NCBI GenBank assembly: GCA_028280635.1 | Contig: JANQLM010000063.1 | Span: forward strand, 1-64,000 | Source of the DNA: Halieaceae bacterium | GTDB taxonomy: Bacteria > Pseudomonadota > Gammaproteobacteria > Pseudomonadales > Halieaceae | DNA length: 64,000 nucleotides | Direction of reading: 5' to 3' | Shown: positions 39,560 to 46,982 of the stretch, in pieces | Layout: the number at the start of each line of letters is the position of its first letter | Position numbering within the stretch: the stretch's first letter is position 1 | The notes under the pieces: model-generated | Seen by the model: only the letters and a program-made list of their open reading frames with translations | The model's database searches: none | What the model was told of the DNA's origin: nothing | Made by a program: the position numbers and the translations under genes

Positions 39560-39683
39560 GTGCGGCCGGCCAGGTGCGGCCGGCTAGGTGCGACCGGCCA
39601 GGTGCGACCGGCCAGGTGCGACCGGCTAGGTGCGACCGGCCAGGTGCGACCGGCTAGGTGCGACCGGCCAGGTGCAGCTGGAT
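39558..39683. repeat. Nine-copy 14-bp tandem repeat
   Basis: Unit AGGTGCGACCGGCC, or with a final T, repeated nine times head to tail (first two units have GCGGCC, the last is degenerate AGGTGCAGCTGGAT). The array starts inside the parC TAG stop and ends three bases before the stop of the convergent ytjB-like gene. GACCGGCC/GGCCGG segments can form short stems. It is not CRISPR-like: there are no spacers. Confidence 0.95.
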
Positions 39684-39685
39684 AG

Positions 39686-40885
39686 TCAGCCCTGGCCGCC
39701 CACCAGCTGCTGCAGTAGCAGCAGGCGCTGCCGTTCCAGCAGGTCACTGTAGGGCTCCTCGAAGCCACGCAGGGCGCCGGCTTCTACCTCGCAGCGGTTG
39801 GCCACGTCCGCATCCACCTGCAGCGCATCGCTTATCACCACGGCATCGGTGGACTGACGTGCCGCCAGCTCATCGATGATGTGCTGGTTGTACAGCGCCG
39901 GATAGATATCACGACTGTCCGGCCCGGCTTCCCCGAGGCCGCAGGCCAGGCCGAGGCTGTAACTCAGGCGCCGGCGCTCGTCGAGATCAGCCACCACCTG
40001 GTGCAACAGCCAGGCGCAGGAGGCGGCCCGGAAACCGGGGCTGCCGGTGGTGTGTTCCCCGGTAAAGCTGACCAGCAGTCCGAACTCTCTCGCCACCGAC
40101 AGGCTACCGCCGTAGAGTCCGGCCGCGGCGGCGACCAGCTCCCGCTGGGCTTCCGTGTACACCAGCAGCGACTGCTCATCCAGGGTTTCCACGTAGCGGG
40201 CCAGGCTCGCCAGGCTCACATACAGCAGCCCGGCCTCCTGGTAATCACCGCCCTCCTGCTCGCTGTCGGCCGGTGGCCTCAGCAGGTCCAGGGGCAGTGC
40301 CGCCACCGCGGCTTCCAGTGCGGCCAGCTCATCACTAGCCTCGCCGGCGCCGATATTCGGCCCAGCCAGTTGTTCCCGCAGGGCGGTGATGCGCCCGGCG
40401 TGTTCCTGTCCCCAGCGTCCGGCTAGCGCCGCGGCAAACAGGCTGCCGAGAATACCCAGCACCAACAGCCCGAAAGACATGCCGCGCTGTTCTTCCAGCG
40501 CCGGGTCCGGCGCGCTGACGATCTCCAGCTCGCCGGCGATGTTGCCGTCGATCATCACCTGGGCGCGGGTGAAGTGGCTGTCTGGGGTAATGCCGTTGCC
40601 GGCCTGTCCGAGGGGCCGTTCGTCCAGGTCGTTGACAGTGAGCTGCTGCAGGGTGTGGCGCTGGCGCAGGCTGCGCAGGGTGGCTTCCAACCGCACCAGG
40701 TCACCCACCGCGACCAGCGGCGCCACCTGTGCCGCCAGTTCGGTGGCCAACGTGGTGAGGTGGGCACGGGACTGCTGCTCGAGAATATGGCGGCTGGACA
40801 GGTTGCCGATCAGCACCAGTACCAGCGCCAGGGCCAGGCAGAGACTTCCGCAGAGCAGTGCCAGTCGCTGGGAAATCCTGTGCAT
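39686..40885 (-). CDS. AhpA/YtjB (Smp) family membrane protein
   Basis: Inner-membrane protein of 399 residues. TM1 at about 8-28 (LALLCGSLCLALALVLVLIG), a periplasmic domain of about 110 residues with the SSRHILEQQSRAHLTTLA segment, TM2 near 140-160 (MSFGLLVLGILGSLFAAALAG), then a cytoplasmic part. The C-terminal 170 residues have YGGSLSVAREFGLLVSF, which looks like the core of a nucleotide-cyclase-type fold lacking the metal aspartate. The position divergent from serB is the known context of E. coli ytjB/smp. The frame upstream to 40999 would overlap serB; ATG 40885 is the better start. Function unknown. Confidence 0.72.
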   Translation of the reverse strand: MHRISQRLALLCGSLCLALALVLVLIGNLSSRHILEQQSRAHLTTLATELAAQVAPLVAVGDLVRLEATLRSLRQRHTLQQLTVNDLDERPLGQAGNGITPDSHFTRAQVMIDGNIAGELEIVSAPDPALEEQRGMSFGLLVLGILGSLFAAALAGRWGQEHAGRITALREQLAGPNIGAGEASDELAALEAAVAALPLDLLRPPADSEQEGGDYQEAGLLYVSLASLARYVETLDEQSLLVYTEAQRELVAAAAGLYGGSLSVAREFGLLVSFTGEHTTGSPGFRAASCAWLLHQVVADLDERRRLSYSLGLACGLGEAGPDSRDIYPALYNQHIIDELAARQSTDAVVISDALQVDADVANRCEVEAGALRGFEEPYSDLLERQRLLLLQQLVGGQG

Positions 40886-40958
40886 GCGTATCCTTGTGCT
40901 GGAGCCTGCGCTCGGTGCCTGCGCGCTGTAGAATAGGCGCTTTTTCGAGGCGGCGGGC

Positions 40959-42176
40959 GTGAAAGAGATATTGTTGATTAACATTTCGGGTGAAGACAAG
41001 CCCGGTGTTACTGCCGCCGTTACCGAGATTCTGGCGGGCTACGATATCAACGTGCTCGACATCGGCCAGGCCGTGATTCACGACACCCTGTCACTGGGCG
41101 TGCTGGTGGAACTGCCCGGCCCCTCCGATGATGCGCCGGTGCTCAAAGATCTGCTGTTTCGCATTCACGAGTTGGAACTCAAGGCCCGCTTCACACCCAT
41201 AGATGAAGACAGCTACGCCCACTGGGTCGCCGGCCAGGGCCGGGCCCGCTATATCGTCAGCCTGTTGGCGCGCAAGGTTACCGCGCTGCAGCTATCGCGG
41301 GTGACCGGCGTGGTCTCCCGCTACGGGCTCAATATTGACGACATCACGCGTCTGTCGGGCCGCGTGCCGCTGGGGGAACTGCCCCGGCTCAGCAAGGCCT
41401 GCGTGGAGTTCTCGGTGCGCGGCCAGCTTGAGGACACCGCCGCCTTCCGCTCCGACCTGCTGGAGCTGGCCGCCGACATGGACGTGGATATCGCCTTCCA
41501 GGAAGACAATATGTACCGCCGCAACCGGCGGCTGGTGGCCTTCGATATGGACTCCACCCTGATTGAAGCCGAGGTGATCGACGAACTGGCCAAGCGCGCC
41601 GGCGTCGGCGAACAGGTCGCCGCCATCACCGAGCAGGCCATGCGCGGTGAACTGGATTTTTCCGAGAGCTTCCGGCGCCGGGTGGCGTTGCTGAAAGGGC
41701 TGGACGAATCGGTGCTGGAGGAGATTGCCGCCGCGCTGCCGCTGACTGAGGGCGCCGAACACCTGGTCGGCACCCTGCGCTCGCTGGGCTACAAGACGGC
41801 CATCCTCTCCGGTGGCTTCAACTACTTTGGCGCCCACCTGCAGCAGAAACTCGGCATCGACTACATGTACGCCAACCGCCTGGAAATCGAGAACGGACAG
41901 GTCACCGGTGAAGTCAGCGGCGAGATTGTCGACGGCGAGCGCAAGGCGGCCTTGCTCCGAGACATCGCCGAGCGCGAAGGCATAGACCTGCAACAGGTCA
42001 TCGCCGTCGGCGACGGCGCCAACGACCTGCCGATGCTGCGCATCGCCGGCCTCGGTATCGCCTTCCGCGCCAAGCCCCTGGTCAAGCAAAGCGCCAAGCA
42101 GGCCATCTCAACGCTGGGGCTCGACGGCATCCTCTACCTGCTCGGCATTAGCGACCGCTACCAGCAATCTCAGTAG
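40959..42176 (+). CDS. serB: Phosphoserine phosphatase with ACT domains
   Basis: Last step of serine synthesis; 405 residues, the long form with two N-terminal ACT-like domains (about 1-175, LLINISGEDKPGVTAAVTEIL) as in Pseudomonas and mycobacteria. The HAD domain has DMDST with nucleophile Asp196 and Asp198, the GxRD-like second motif, and the metal loop AVGDGANDLPML near 350. The start is a GTG at 40959. A TAGAAT followed by AGGCGCTTTTT just upstream (40929) is the probable -10. ACT domains suggest serine or another amino acid feeds back on activity. Confidence 0.95.
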   Translation: MKEILLINISGEDKPGVTAAVTEILAGYDINVLDIGQAVIHDTLSLGVLVELPGPSDDAPVLKDLLFRIHELELKARFTPIDEDSYAHWVAGQGRARYIVSLLARKVTALQLSRVTGVVSRYGLNIDDITRLSGRVPLGELPRLSKACVEFSVRGQLEDTAAFRSDLLELAADMDVDIAFQEDNMYRRNRRLVAFDMDSTLIEAEVIDELAKRAGVGEQVAAITEQAMRGELDFSESFRRRVALLKGLDESVLEEIAAALPLTEGAEHLVGTLRSLGYKTAILSGGFNYFGAHLQQKLGIDYMYANRLEIENGQVTGEVSGEIVDGERKAALLRDIAEREGIDLQQVIAVGDGANDLPMLRIAGLGIAFRAKPLVKQSAKQAISTLGLDGILYLLGISDRYQQSQ

Positions 42177-42219
42177 CCTTCCTGTTGCTGGGTAGTATTT
42201 CTCCGTAAACCGCGCGCAC

Positions 42220-42551
42220 GGCACCCGGGGCCTTTCCGGGACACGCTACAAGCATGACATCCCTGTCTCGCTCGGGTGCGGCCGTCCTGGCCGCACACGG
42301 TCCCGGAAAGGCCCCGGGCACCGCACGCGCTCCGTAGGTGCCGCTTTGAAGCCAGAGCTCCGCTTCTTTGGGACCTTGGTCTCGCGATAAACAAGGGTGT
42401 GAGCTGGGTAGCCGCCTTCACGGACCGTCGACGGCCAGGGAGGGCCTGCCCCGCTTTCTCGGGTACGGCCGTCGCCGAGCGAGACAGGGATGTCATGCTT
42501 GTAGCGTGTCCGTGAAGGCGGCTACCCAGTTCGCGCCCGGCCTACGGAGCG
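42220..42551. repeat. Composite nested inverted-repeat element
   Basis: A 330-base non-coding element made of two hairpin modules in opposite orientation. A 37-base core at 42239-42275 is repeated exactly, inverted, at 42475-42511. Module 1 has 19-base arms (42224-42242 and 42300-42318) and an inner stem GTGCGGCC/GGCCGCAC (42276-42296). Module 2 has 22-base arms (42404-42425 and 42508-42529). An outer pair CGCTCCGTAGG (42328-42338) and CCTACGGAGCG (42541-42551) also matches. No transposase frame is present, so it looks like a miniature element or extragenic palindrome. The rest of the 42177-42695 gap holds only a weak 7-base hairpin (42650-42675). Confidence 0.9.
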
Positions 42552-42695
42552 TGAGAAGCGAGAGATAGCAAAGCTGTGAGAGTGCTTGGAAGAATATGCA
42601 CGCGAGCCCACTACAGAGCGACAGCACTAAAGAGGGAAACCGGCAGTCTAGCCCCTCGTGCTTCTCTTAGGGGCTGTAAACCCTGGCGGGTTTAT

Positions 42696-44489
42696 CTAAA
42701 TTTCGCTCCAGATGGAGTTGAACGAGGTGTCTACCACCTCGGTGCGGTCGCGGGCGGCTACCTCGTCGAGTTGCTGGATGTAGCGGAACTCGAACTGGTT
42801 GTAGGCGGCCGTGGATGAGACCTTCTTGAACAGCTGGATGTAGGATTCGGCGCCGCCCCGGATCAGGGTCACCTTCTGGCGTTCCTTGAAGCCCACCCGC
42901 GGGGTGATCAGGGTGTTGGGCTGGCCGACCAGCTTGATTTCCGGCAGCAGCAGGGCGCGCATCAGGTCGCCGTCTTCGCCGGTCTTGTGCTGGACTCGGG
43001 CCCCGTAAGGGGTGGCGCGTGGGCTCAGCAGTTCCACACCCAGCAGGGTGGTCTGGTCCTTGAGCTGGCTGACCCAGCGGATCACGGCGATGGACCAGGC
43101 GCTGTTGTCCACTTCGCGCACGGCGATCACGTCGCCGGTCTTGATGTGGCTGGGAATATCCGCCGACCACTCCAGGCAGTAACCGCCCGGGCTGACGTTG
43201 GCCATGCGCACCGGGAACACCGGGTGGCGTTCCTTGCTGTTGACGTTGCCGTCGGTGCCGGCTTCGCGAATATGAAACTCGAGCTCTTCCAGGGCCAGGC
43301 TGTCGTCGCGGCCGGCGCCGTCGAAGACCTTGTCCCACAGCTCTTTTTCCTTCACCGCATCGTCGCTGGTGGGGGAGGTGTCGGTTTCCTGGTCCAGCAG
43401 GTGGGCATGGGAGGAGGAGACCAGCGACTCGAAGTTGATGCCGCCGCTCACGTAGAAATGGGTATTGCTCAGACCCACCGAAATCCACAGCTTCTCCTGG
43501 CCGGGGGCACGCGCGAAGTTGCGCTTGCTCATCACACCCCAGGCGGTGATCACGTGGTCCAGCACGTTGGGTGAGACCACCGTGTCCTTGTCGAACACAA
43601 TGGACTGATCGCCGGTGTCGGCCCGCAGGTTCTGCAGGAAGTCGACCAGCTTGTCGGTGTTGATCAGGCGGCAGTTGTCGCCGGGAATCTCGCTGTACAG
43701 TGAGGCGTAGATCGGCGGGTGGTCACTGGCGAAGTCAACCAGGAACAGGCCATCCGCGCGCTCGCTGGGCATCAGCAGGTCGATGTGCCCCACCCATTCA
43801 CGCAGGCCCTTGAATACGCCGGCCAGGTCGCGCTGGCGAAGTTGGTTGGGCTTGCAGCTACCCAGCAGCAGGGCGCGCAGGTAGGTGTCGGTGATGCTGC
43901 CATCGCCGGCGATATCGTCGGCCACCAGTTGGCTGGAGAGCTTCTGGCGTTCGGCCAGCAGGAACAACTGGTGCAGCTCCATCCAGGCATTGATTTCCAC
44001 CGGCTGGTAAAGCTGGTAGGACACCAGCAGCTTCATGCTGGCGGACGTAACCGCACGGTGCAGGGCCATGCAGACCAGCTTGGCTGGGTTGGCGCCGGAG
44101 ATCTGCTGGCGGCGCTGAATGGTCTGGATGCCAACAATGGTGTAGGCGGTGGTGACCAGCTCGTAAAGATTCTGGGCCAGTTTGGCGGCCTTGCGCGGTT
44201 CGTCCGGCAGTACGATGGGCTGGTTCAGGTAGAACTTGGACAGGGTCGACAGGGCGGTGTATGTGACCGGGCGCAGGGCCTCGAGAATCTCGAAACGGAT
44301 ATCCGGGCGCATGTCGACGCGGTTCAGGTCGCTCATGGCGCTGCGCAGTTGCTGCGCTACCTGGGCCGGGTTGGCCATGGGCAGGCTTTCGGCCCAATTG
44401 GCGGCCTGGTCTGCCGTTAAGCCAAACAGGACGAATTCCGACAGATCCTGCCGGGGTATTCGCAGCTTGATTGGCTCGTTTTTGCTCAT
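42696..44489 (-). CDS. Large PilZ-domain-like regulatory protein
   Basis: Cytosolic protein of 597 residues, gene divergent from efp. It is mostly alpha-helical in the first 300 residues (SLPMANPAQVAQQLRSAMSD, then VTYTALSTLSKFYLNQPIVL). The middle is unrecognised. The C-terminal third (about 410-560) resembles a PilZ beta-barrel: FPVRMANVSPGGYCLEW in place of the usual D-x-S-x2-G, then GDVIAVREVDNSAWSIAVIRWV and a RGGAESYIQLF tail. The canonical RxxxR pair for c-di-GMP is not obvious (ERHPVFPVR is the nearest candidate). Relatives in Pseudomonas also face efp. No TM segment. Function is inferred only weakly. Confidence 0.6.
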   Translation of the reverse strand: MSKNEPIKLRIPRQDLSEFVLFGLTADQAANWAESLPMANPAQVAQQLRSAMSDLNRVDMRPDIRFEILEALRPVTYTALSTLSKFYLNQPIVLPDEPRKAAKLAQNLYELVTTAYTIVGIQTIQRRQQISGANPAKLVCMALHRAVTSASMKLLVSYQLYQPVEINAWMELHQLFLLAERQKLSSQLVADDIAGDGSITDTYLRALLLGSCKPNQLRQRDLAGVFKGLREWVGHIDLLMPSERADGLFLVDFASDHPPIYASLYSEIPGDNCRLINTDKLVDFLQNLRADTGDQSIVFDKDTVVSPNVLDHVITAWGVMSKRNFARAPGQEKLWISVGLSNTHFYVSGGINFESLVSSSHAHLLDQETDTSPTSDDAVKEKELWDKVFDGAGRDDSLALEELEFHIREAGTDGNVNSKERHPVFPVRMANVSPGGYCLEWSADIPSHIKTGDVIAVREVDNSAWSIAVIRWVSQLKDQTTLLGVELLSPRATPYGARVQHKTGEDGDLMRALLLPEIKLVGQPNTLITPRVGFKERQKVTLIRGGAESYIQLFKKVSSTAAYNQFEFRYIQQLDEVAARDRTEVVDTSFNSIWSEI

Positions 44490-44975
44490 AGCACAGGCTC
44501 TGCCTTATAAATTGTTGTCAGCCGATGCGTAATAGTACCTAAGTCTCTGTTTTAGGTACACTTTTCATTTGTACGCCTCGTGCGGCAAAGCGGTTGTGCG
44601 CCCATGTATACCGCCGAGCATGCTCACCCTCTCCCGGGGACATCCTGGTCCGCGGGGTTTGCCGTTTGTTCACCGTCACGCGAGCGCACAATAATAGCAC
44701 TGAAATAGCACTGACACCGAGCCCGAATGATGTAATCGGCCTGTTATCTGCAAGAATCCCCACCCTGCGGACAACACGGACAGTGAATCACCTAAGCCAG
44801 GGCCTGTCCAGCGGCATAGTGCCAATGTGAGTAGTAGCTCGCGGCCCAGGGTTTTCGCCGCCTGCAGGCCGGTTTGCGGGCACGCCGCGACTGAATCACG
44901 GACTGCCATAGCGGCGCGCTTCGGGGTATGATAGCCGCCCTTTTTGTGGCGCAGACTCCAGGACAGCTCAGGAAT
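44490..44975. other. 486-base intergenic region before efp
   Basis: Promoter region shared by the divergent PilZ-like gene and efp. A TATGAT (44927-44932) followed by AGCCGCCCTTTTT is the likely efp -10; CTGCCA 18 bases upstream is the best -35. An 11-base unit AATAGCACTGA occurs twice in direct tandem at 44693-44714, possibly a regulator site. I saw no credible gene or RNA in the rest. Confidence 0.5.
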
Positions 44976-45545
44976 ATGGCAAGTTACTCCACCAATGAAT
45001 TTCGCTCCGGTCTCAAGGTCATGCTGGATGGCGATCCCTGCAGCATTATCGAGAACGAGTTCGTTAAGCCGGGCAAGGGCCAGGCCTTCAACCGGGTCAG
45101 GCTGCGCAACCTGAAATCCGGCCGGGTCTGGGAGCGCACCTTCAAGTCCGGTGAGAGCCTGGAAGGCGCGGATGTCATGGACCGCACCATGGAGTACCTC
45201 TACAGCGACGGTGAGTTCTGGCACTTCATGGAGCCCGACACCTACGAGCAGTACCAGGCCGACAAGGACGCGGTGGGCGATGCCGCCCAGTGGCTCAAGG
45301 AAGGCGACCGCTGTGAGGTCACCCTGTACAACGATTCCCCGCTGGCGGTGGTGGCCGCCAACTTCGTGGAACTGGAAATCACGGAAACCGACCCCGGCGT
45401 CAAGGGTGACACCGCCTCCGGCGGCAGCAAGCCCGCTACCCTCAGCACCGGCGCCGTGGTCAAGGTGCCGCTGTTCCTGAGCCAGGGCGAGATCATCCGC
45501 ATCGACACCCGCTCCGGCGAATACGTCGGCCGCGGCAAGTCCTGA
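44976..45545 (+). CDS. efp: Elongation factor P
   Basis: Translation factor that rescues ribosomes stalled at consecutive prolines; 189 residues. The modified residue Lys34 is present in FVKPGKGQA, the E. coli-type site for beta-lysylation. Three beta-barrel domains: KOW-like N-terminus, an OB fold with [16 protein letters not shown], and the C-terminal [15 protein letters not shown] end. The ATG at 44976 gives the exact family N-terminus [10 protein letters not shown]. epmA, the enzyme that modifies Lys34, starts directly after the stop. Confidence 0.96.
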   Translation: MASYSTNEFRSGLKVMLDGDPCSIIENEFVKPGKGQAFNRVRLRNLKSGRVWERTFKSGESLEGADVMDRTMEYLYSDGEFWHFMEPDTYEQYQADKDAVGDAAQWLKEGDRCEVTLYNDSPLAVVAANFVELEITETDPGVKGDTASGGSKPATLSTGAVVKVPLFLSQGEIIRIDTRSGEYVGRGKS

Positions 45546-46484
45546 TTGGCAGCAGCCGACGACTGGCAGCCCTCGGCGACACCGGGGGCGCTGGCCGGGC
45601 GCACTGAGCTGCTTGAGCAGCTACGCGCCTTCTTCGCCCAACGCGGCGTACTCGAAGTAGACACTCCGCTGCTGTGCAGCGGCACTATCACCGACCCTGC
45701 TATCACTCCCATGGCCAGCGGCGATCGCTGGCTGCAAACCTCCCCGGAATACGCCATGAAGCGCCTGCTGGCGGCGGGCAGCGGACCCATTTACCAGGTC
45801 TGCAAGGCTTTTCGCGCCGGTGAGGCCGGCGGCCGCCACAACCCGGAGTTCACGCTGCTGGAGTGGTATCGCCCGGGGTTCAGCCTGGCAGAATTGATCG
45901 AGGAAGTGGCGGACCTGGCGCGGGCCGTGCTGGGCAACACCCTGCACCGGGTAGTGACTTACCGCGAACTGTTCCGGCAATACCTTGGCATCGATCCCTT
46001 CCTTGTGGACGCTGAAGAGCTGGAGGCTTTCGCCCGGGCGCGGCTGGACTACAGTGGCGGCGCCGAGACCCGGGATACCTGGCTCGACCTGCTGCTGACC
46101 CACCTGGTGGAACCGCAGCTCGAGGGGCTGGTCTTCGTGCACGACTACCCCGCGTCACAGGCGGCGCTGGCGCGGCTGCGGGAGGAAGATGGCGTGACGG
46201 TTGCCGAGCGCTTCGAGCTTTACGTCGACGGTCTTGAACTGGCTAACGGTTACTTTGAGCTGACCGATCCTGCGGAGCAGCGGGCCCGTTTCGAAGCCGA
46301 CAACCGGACTCTGGCCAGCCGCGGTGAGCCTGCCAGGCCGATTGATGAACAACTGTTGGCCGCCATGGAGGCCGGTCTGCCGTCCTGCGCCGGCGTGGCG
46401 CTGGGCCTGGATCGGCTGTTGATGAAGAAGCTCGGCGCTGAACGCGTGCGGGACGTGCTCAGCTTCGACTGGTCGCGCTGCTGA
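45546..46484 (+). CDS. epmA: EF-P lysine aminoacylase (EpmA/PoxA/GenX)
   Basis: Class II lysyl-tRNA-synthetase paralogue without the anticodon domain; attaches beta-lysine to EF-P Lys34. 312 residues. Class II motifs: ELLEQLRAFFAQRGVLEVDTP (motif 1 region), FRAGEAGGRHNPEFTLLEWY (motif 2) and the late GVALGLDRLLMKKLGA (motif 3). The start appears to be a TTG immediately abutting the efp stop, so both proteins come from one mRNA. The aminomutase epmB is not in the window. Confidence 0.94.
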   Translation: MAAADDWQPSATPGALAGRTELLEQLRAFFAQRGVLEVDTPLLCSGTITDPAITPMASGDRWLQTSPEYAMKRLLAAGSGPIYQVCKAFRAGEAGGRHNPEFTLLEWYRPGFSLAELIEEVADLARAVLGNTLHRVVTYRELFRQYLGIDPFLVDAEELEAFARARLDYSGGAETRDTWLDLLLTHLVEPQLEGLVFVHDYPASQAALARLREEDGVTVAERFELYVDGLELANGYFELTDPAEQRARFEADNRTLASRGEPARPIDEQLLAAMEAGLPSCAGVALGLDRLLMKKLGAERVRDVLSFDWSRC

Positions 46485-46508
46485 CGGCGCGCCATGCGTC
46501 TCCCGGAC

Positions 46509-46533
46509 ATTCCCGCGCCGCTTGCGCGGGGAT
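46509..46533. repeat. Palindromic hairpin between convergent genes
   Basis: Ten-base stem ATTCCCGCGC / GCGCGGGGAT (one G-U pair) with a five-base loop, between the ends of epmA and the thioesterase gene. It resembles widespread extragenic palindromes with ATTCCCGCG arms; without a U-run it is not a clear terminator. Confidence 0.5.
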
Positions 46534-46547
46534 GACAGCAATCGGAG

Positions 46548-46982
46548 CTAGCCGCGCACGATCGCCGGCCCATAGCCGTCGATGAACTCCTGGGGCAGCC
46601 GCCGCGGCCGGCCTTTCTCGAGATCCACACAGGCGAACTGCATGCGTGCCCGCAGCACGGTGCTGCCGTCCGCGGGCCTCAGCACCTGGAAGCGGCGCTG
46701 CATGGTCAGCTTGCCGTCCCAGTCGACAATCCAGGTGGCCGCCACCAGCTCATCGCCCAGGTGCGAGGGTTTCAGGTAGTCGAACTCGCTGCGGGTAATC
46801 ACCATGGCGCGGTTGAGGCGCTGGTAGGCCGCCAGGTCCAGGCCCAGGGATGCCGAGTGGTCCCAGGCCACCTGCTCACACCAGGTCACGTACACCGCGT
46901 TATTGGTGTGGCGCAGGCCGTCGATGTCCTCCGCCGCCACCTGCACCGCCAGGGTGTGCGGCTGCGGCAGGTCCCAGTCCAT
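46548..46982 (-). CDS. Acyl-CoA thioesterase, 4HBT/YbgC type
   Basis: Hot-dog-fold thioesterase of 144 residues. The conserved DIDGLRHTNNAVYVTWCEQVAW carries the family Asp/His/Asn positions (here Asp21 replaced in part by DGLRHTNN spacing), followed by the central helix and VITRSEFDYLKPSHLGDEL. Substrate probably an acyl-CoA, not determined. Its ATG overlaps the nhaC stop by one base (TGATG), so it is translated after nhaC. Confidence 0.88.
   Translation of the reverse strand: MDWDLPQPHTLAVQVAAEDIDGLRHTNNAVYVTWCEQVAWDHSASLGLDLAAYQRLNRAMVITRSEFDYLKPSHLGDELVAATWIVDWDGKLTMQRRFQVLRPADGSTVLRARMQFACVDLEKGRPRRLPQEFIDGYGPAIVRG

Noticed and set aside
39558..39683. CRISPR array after parC
   Set aside because: Units are 14 bases and directly abutting, with no unique spacers and no cas genes in the window.
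39517..39768. 83-residue repeat protein encoded antisense to the 14-bp array
   Set aside because: The repeated SHLAGRTWPVAP pattern is a product of the DNA repeat being read in an open frame; there is no start signal and it crosses the ends of two real genes.
42170..42568. Small open frames in the gap after serB
   Set aside because: They lie on the inverted-repeat element, exist on both strands because of the symmetry, and have no ribosome-binding sites.
44539..44830. Short genes between the PilZ-like gene and efp
   Set aside because: Two short overlapping frames on opposite strands, no protein-like composition, no start signals.
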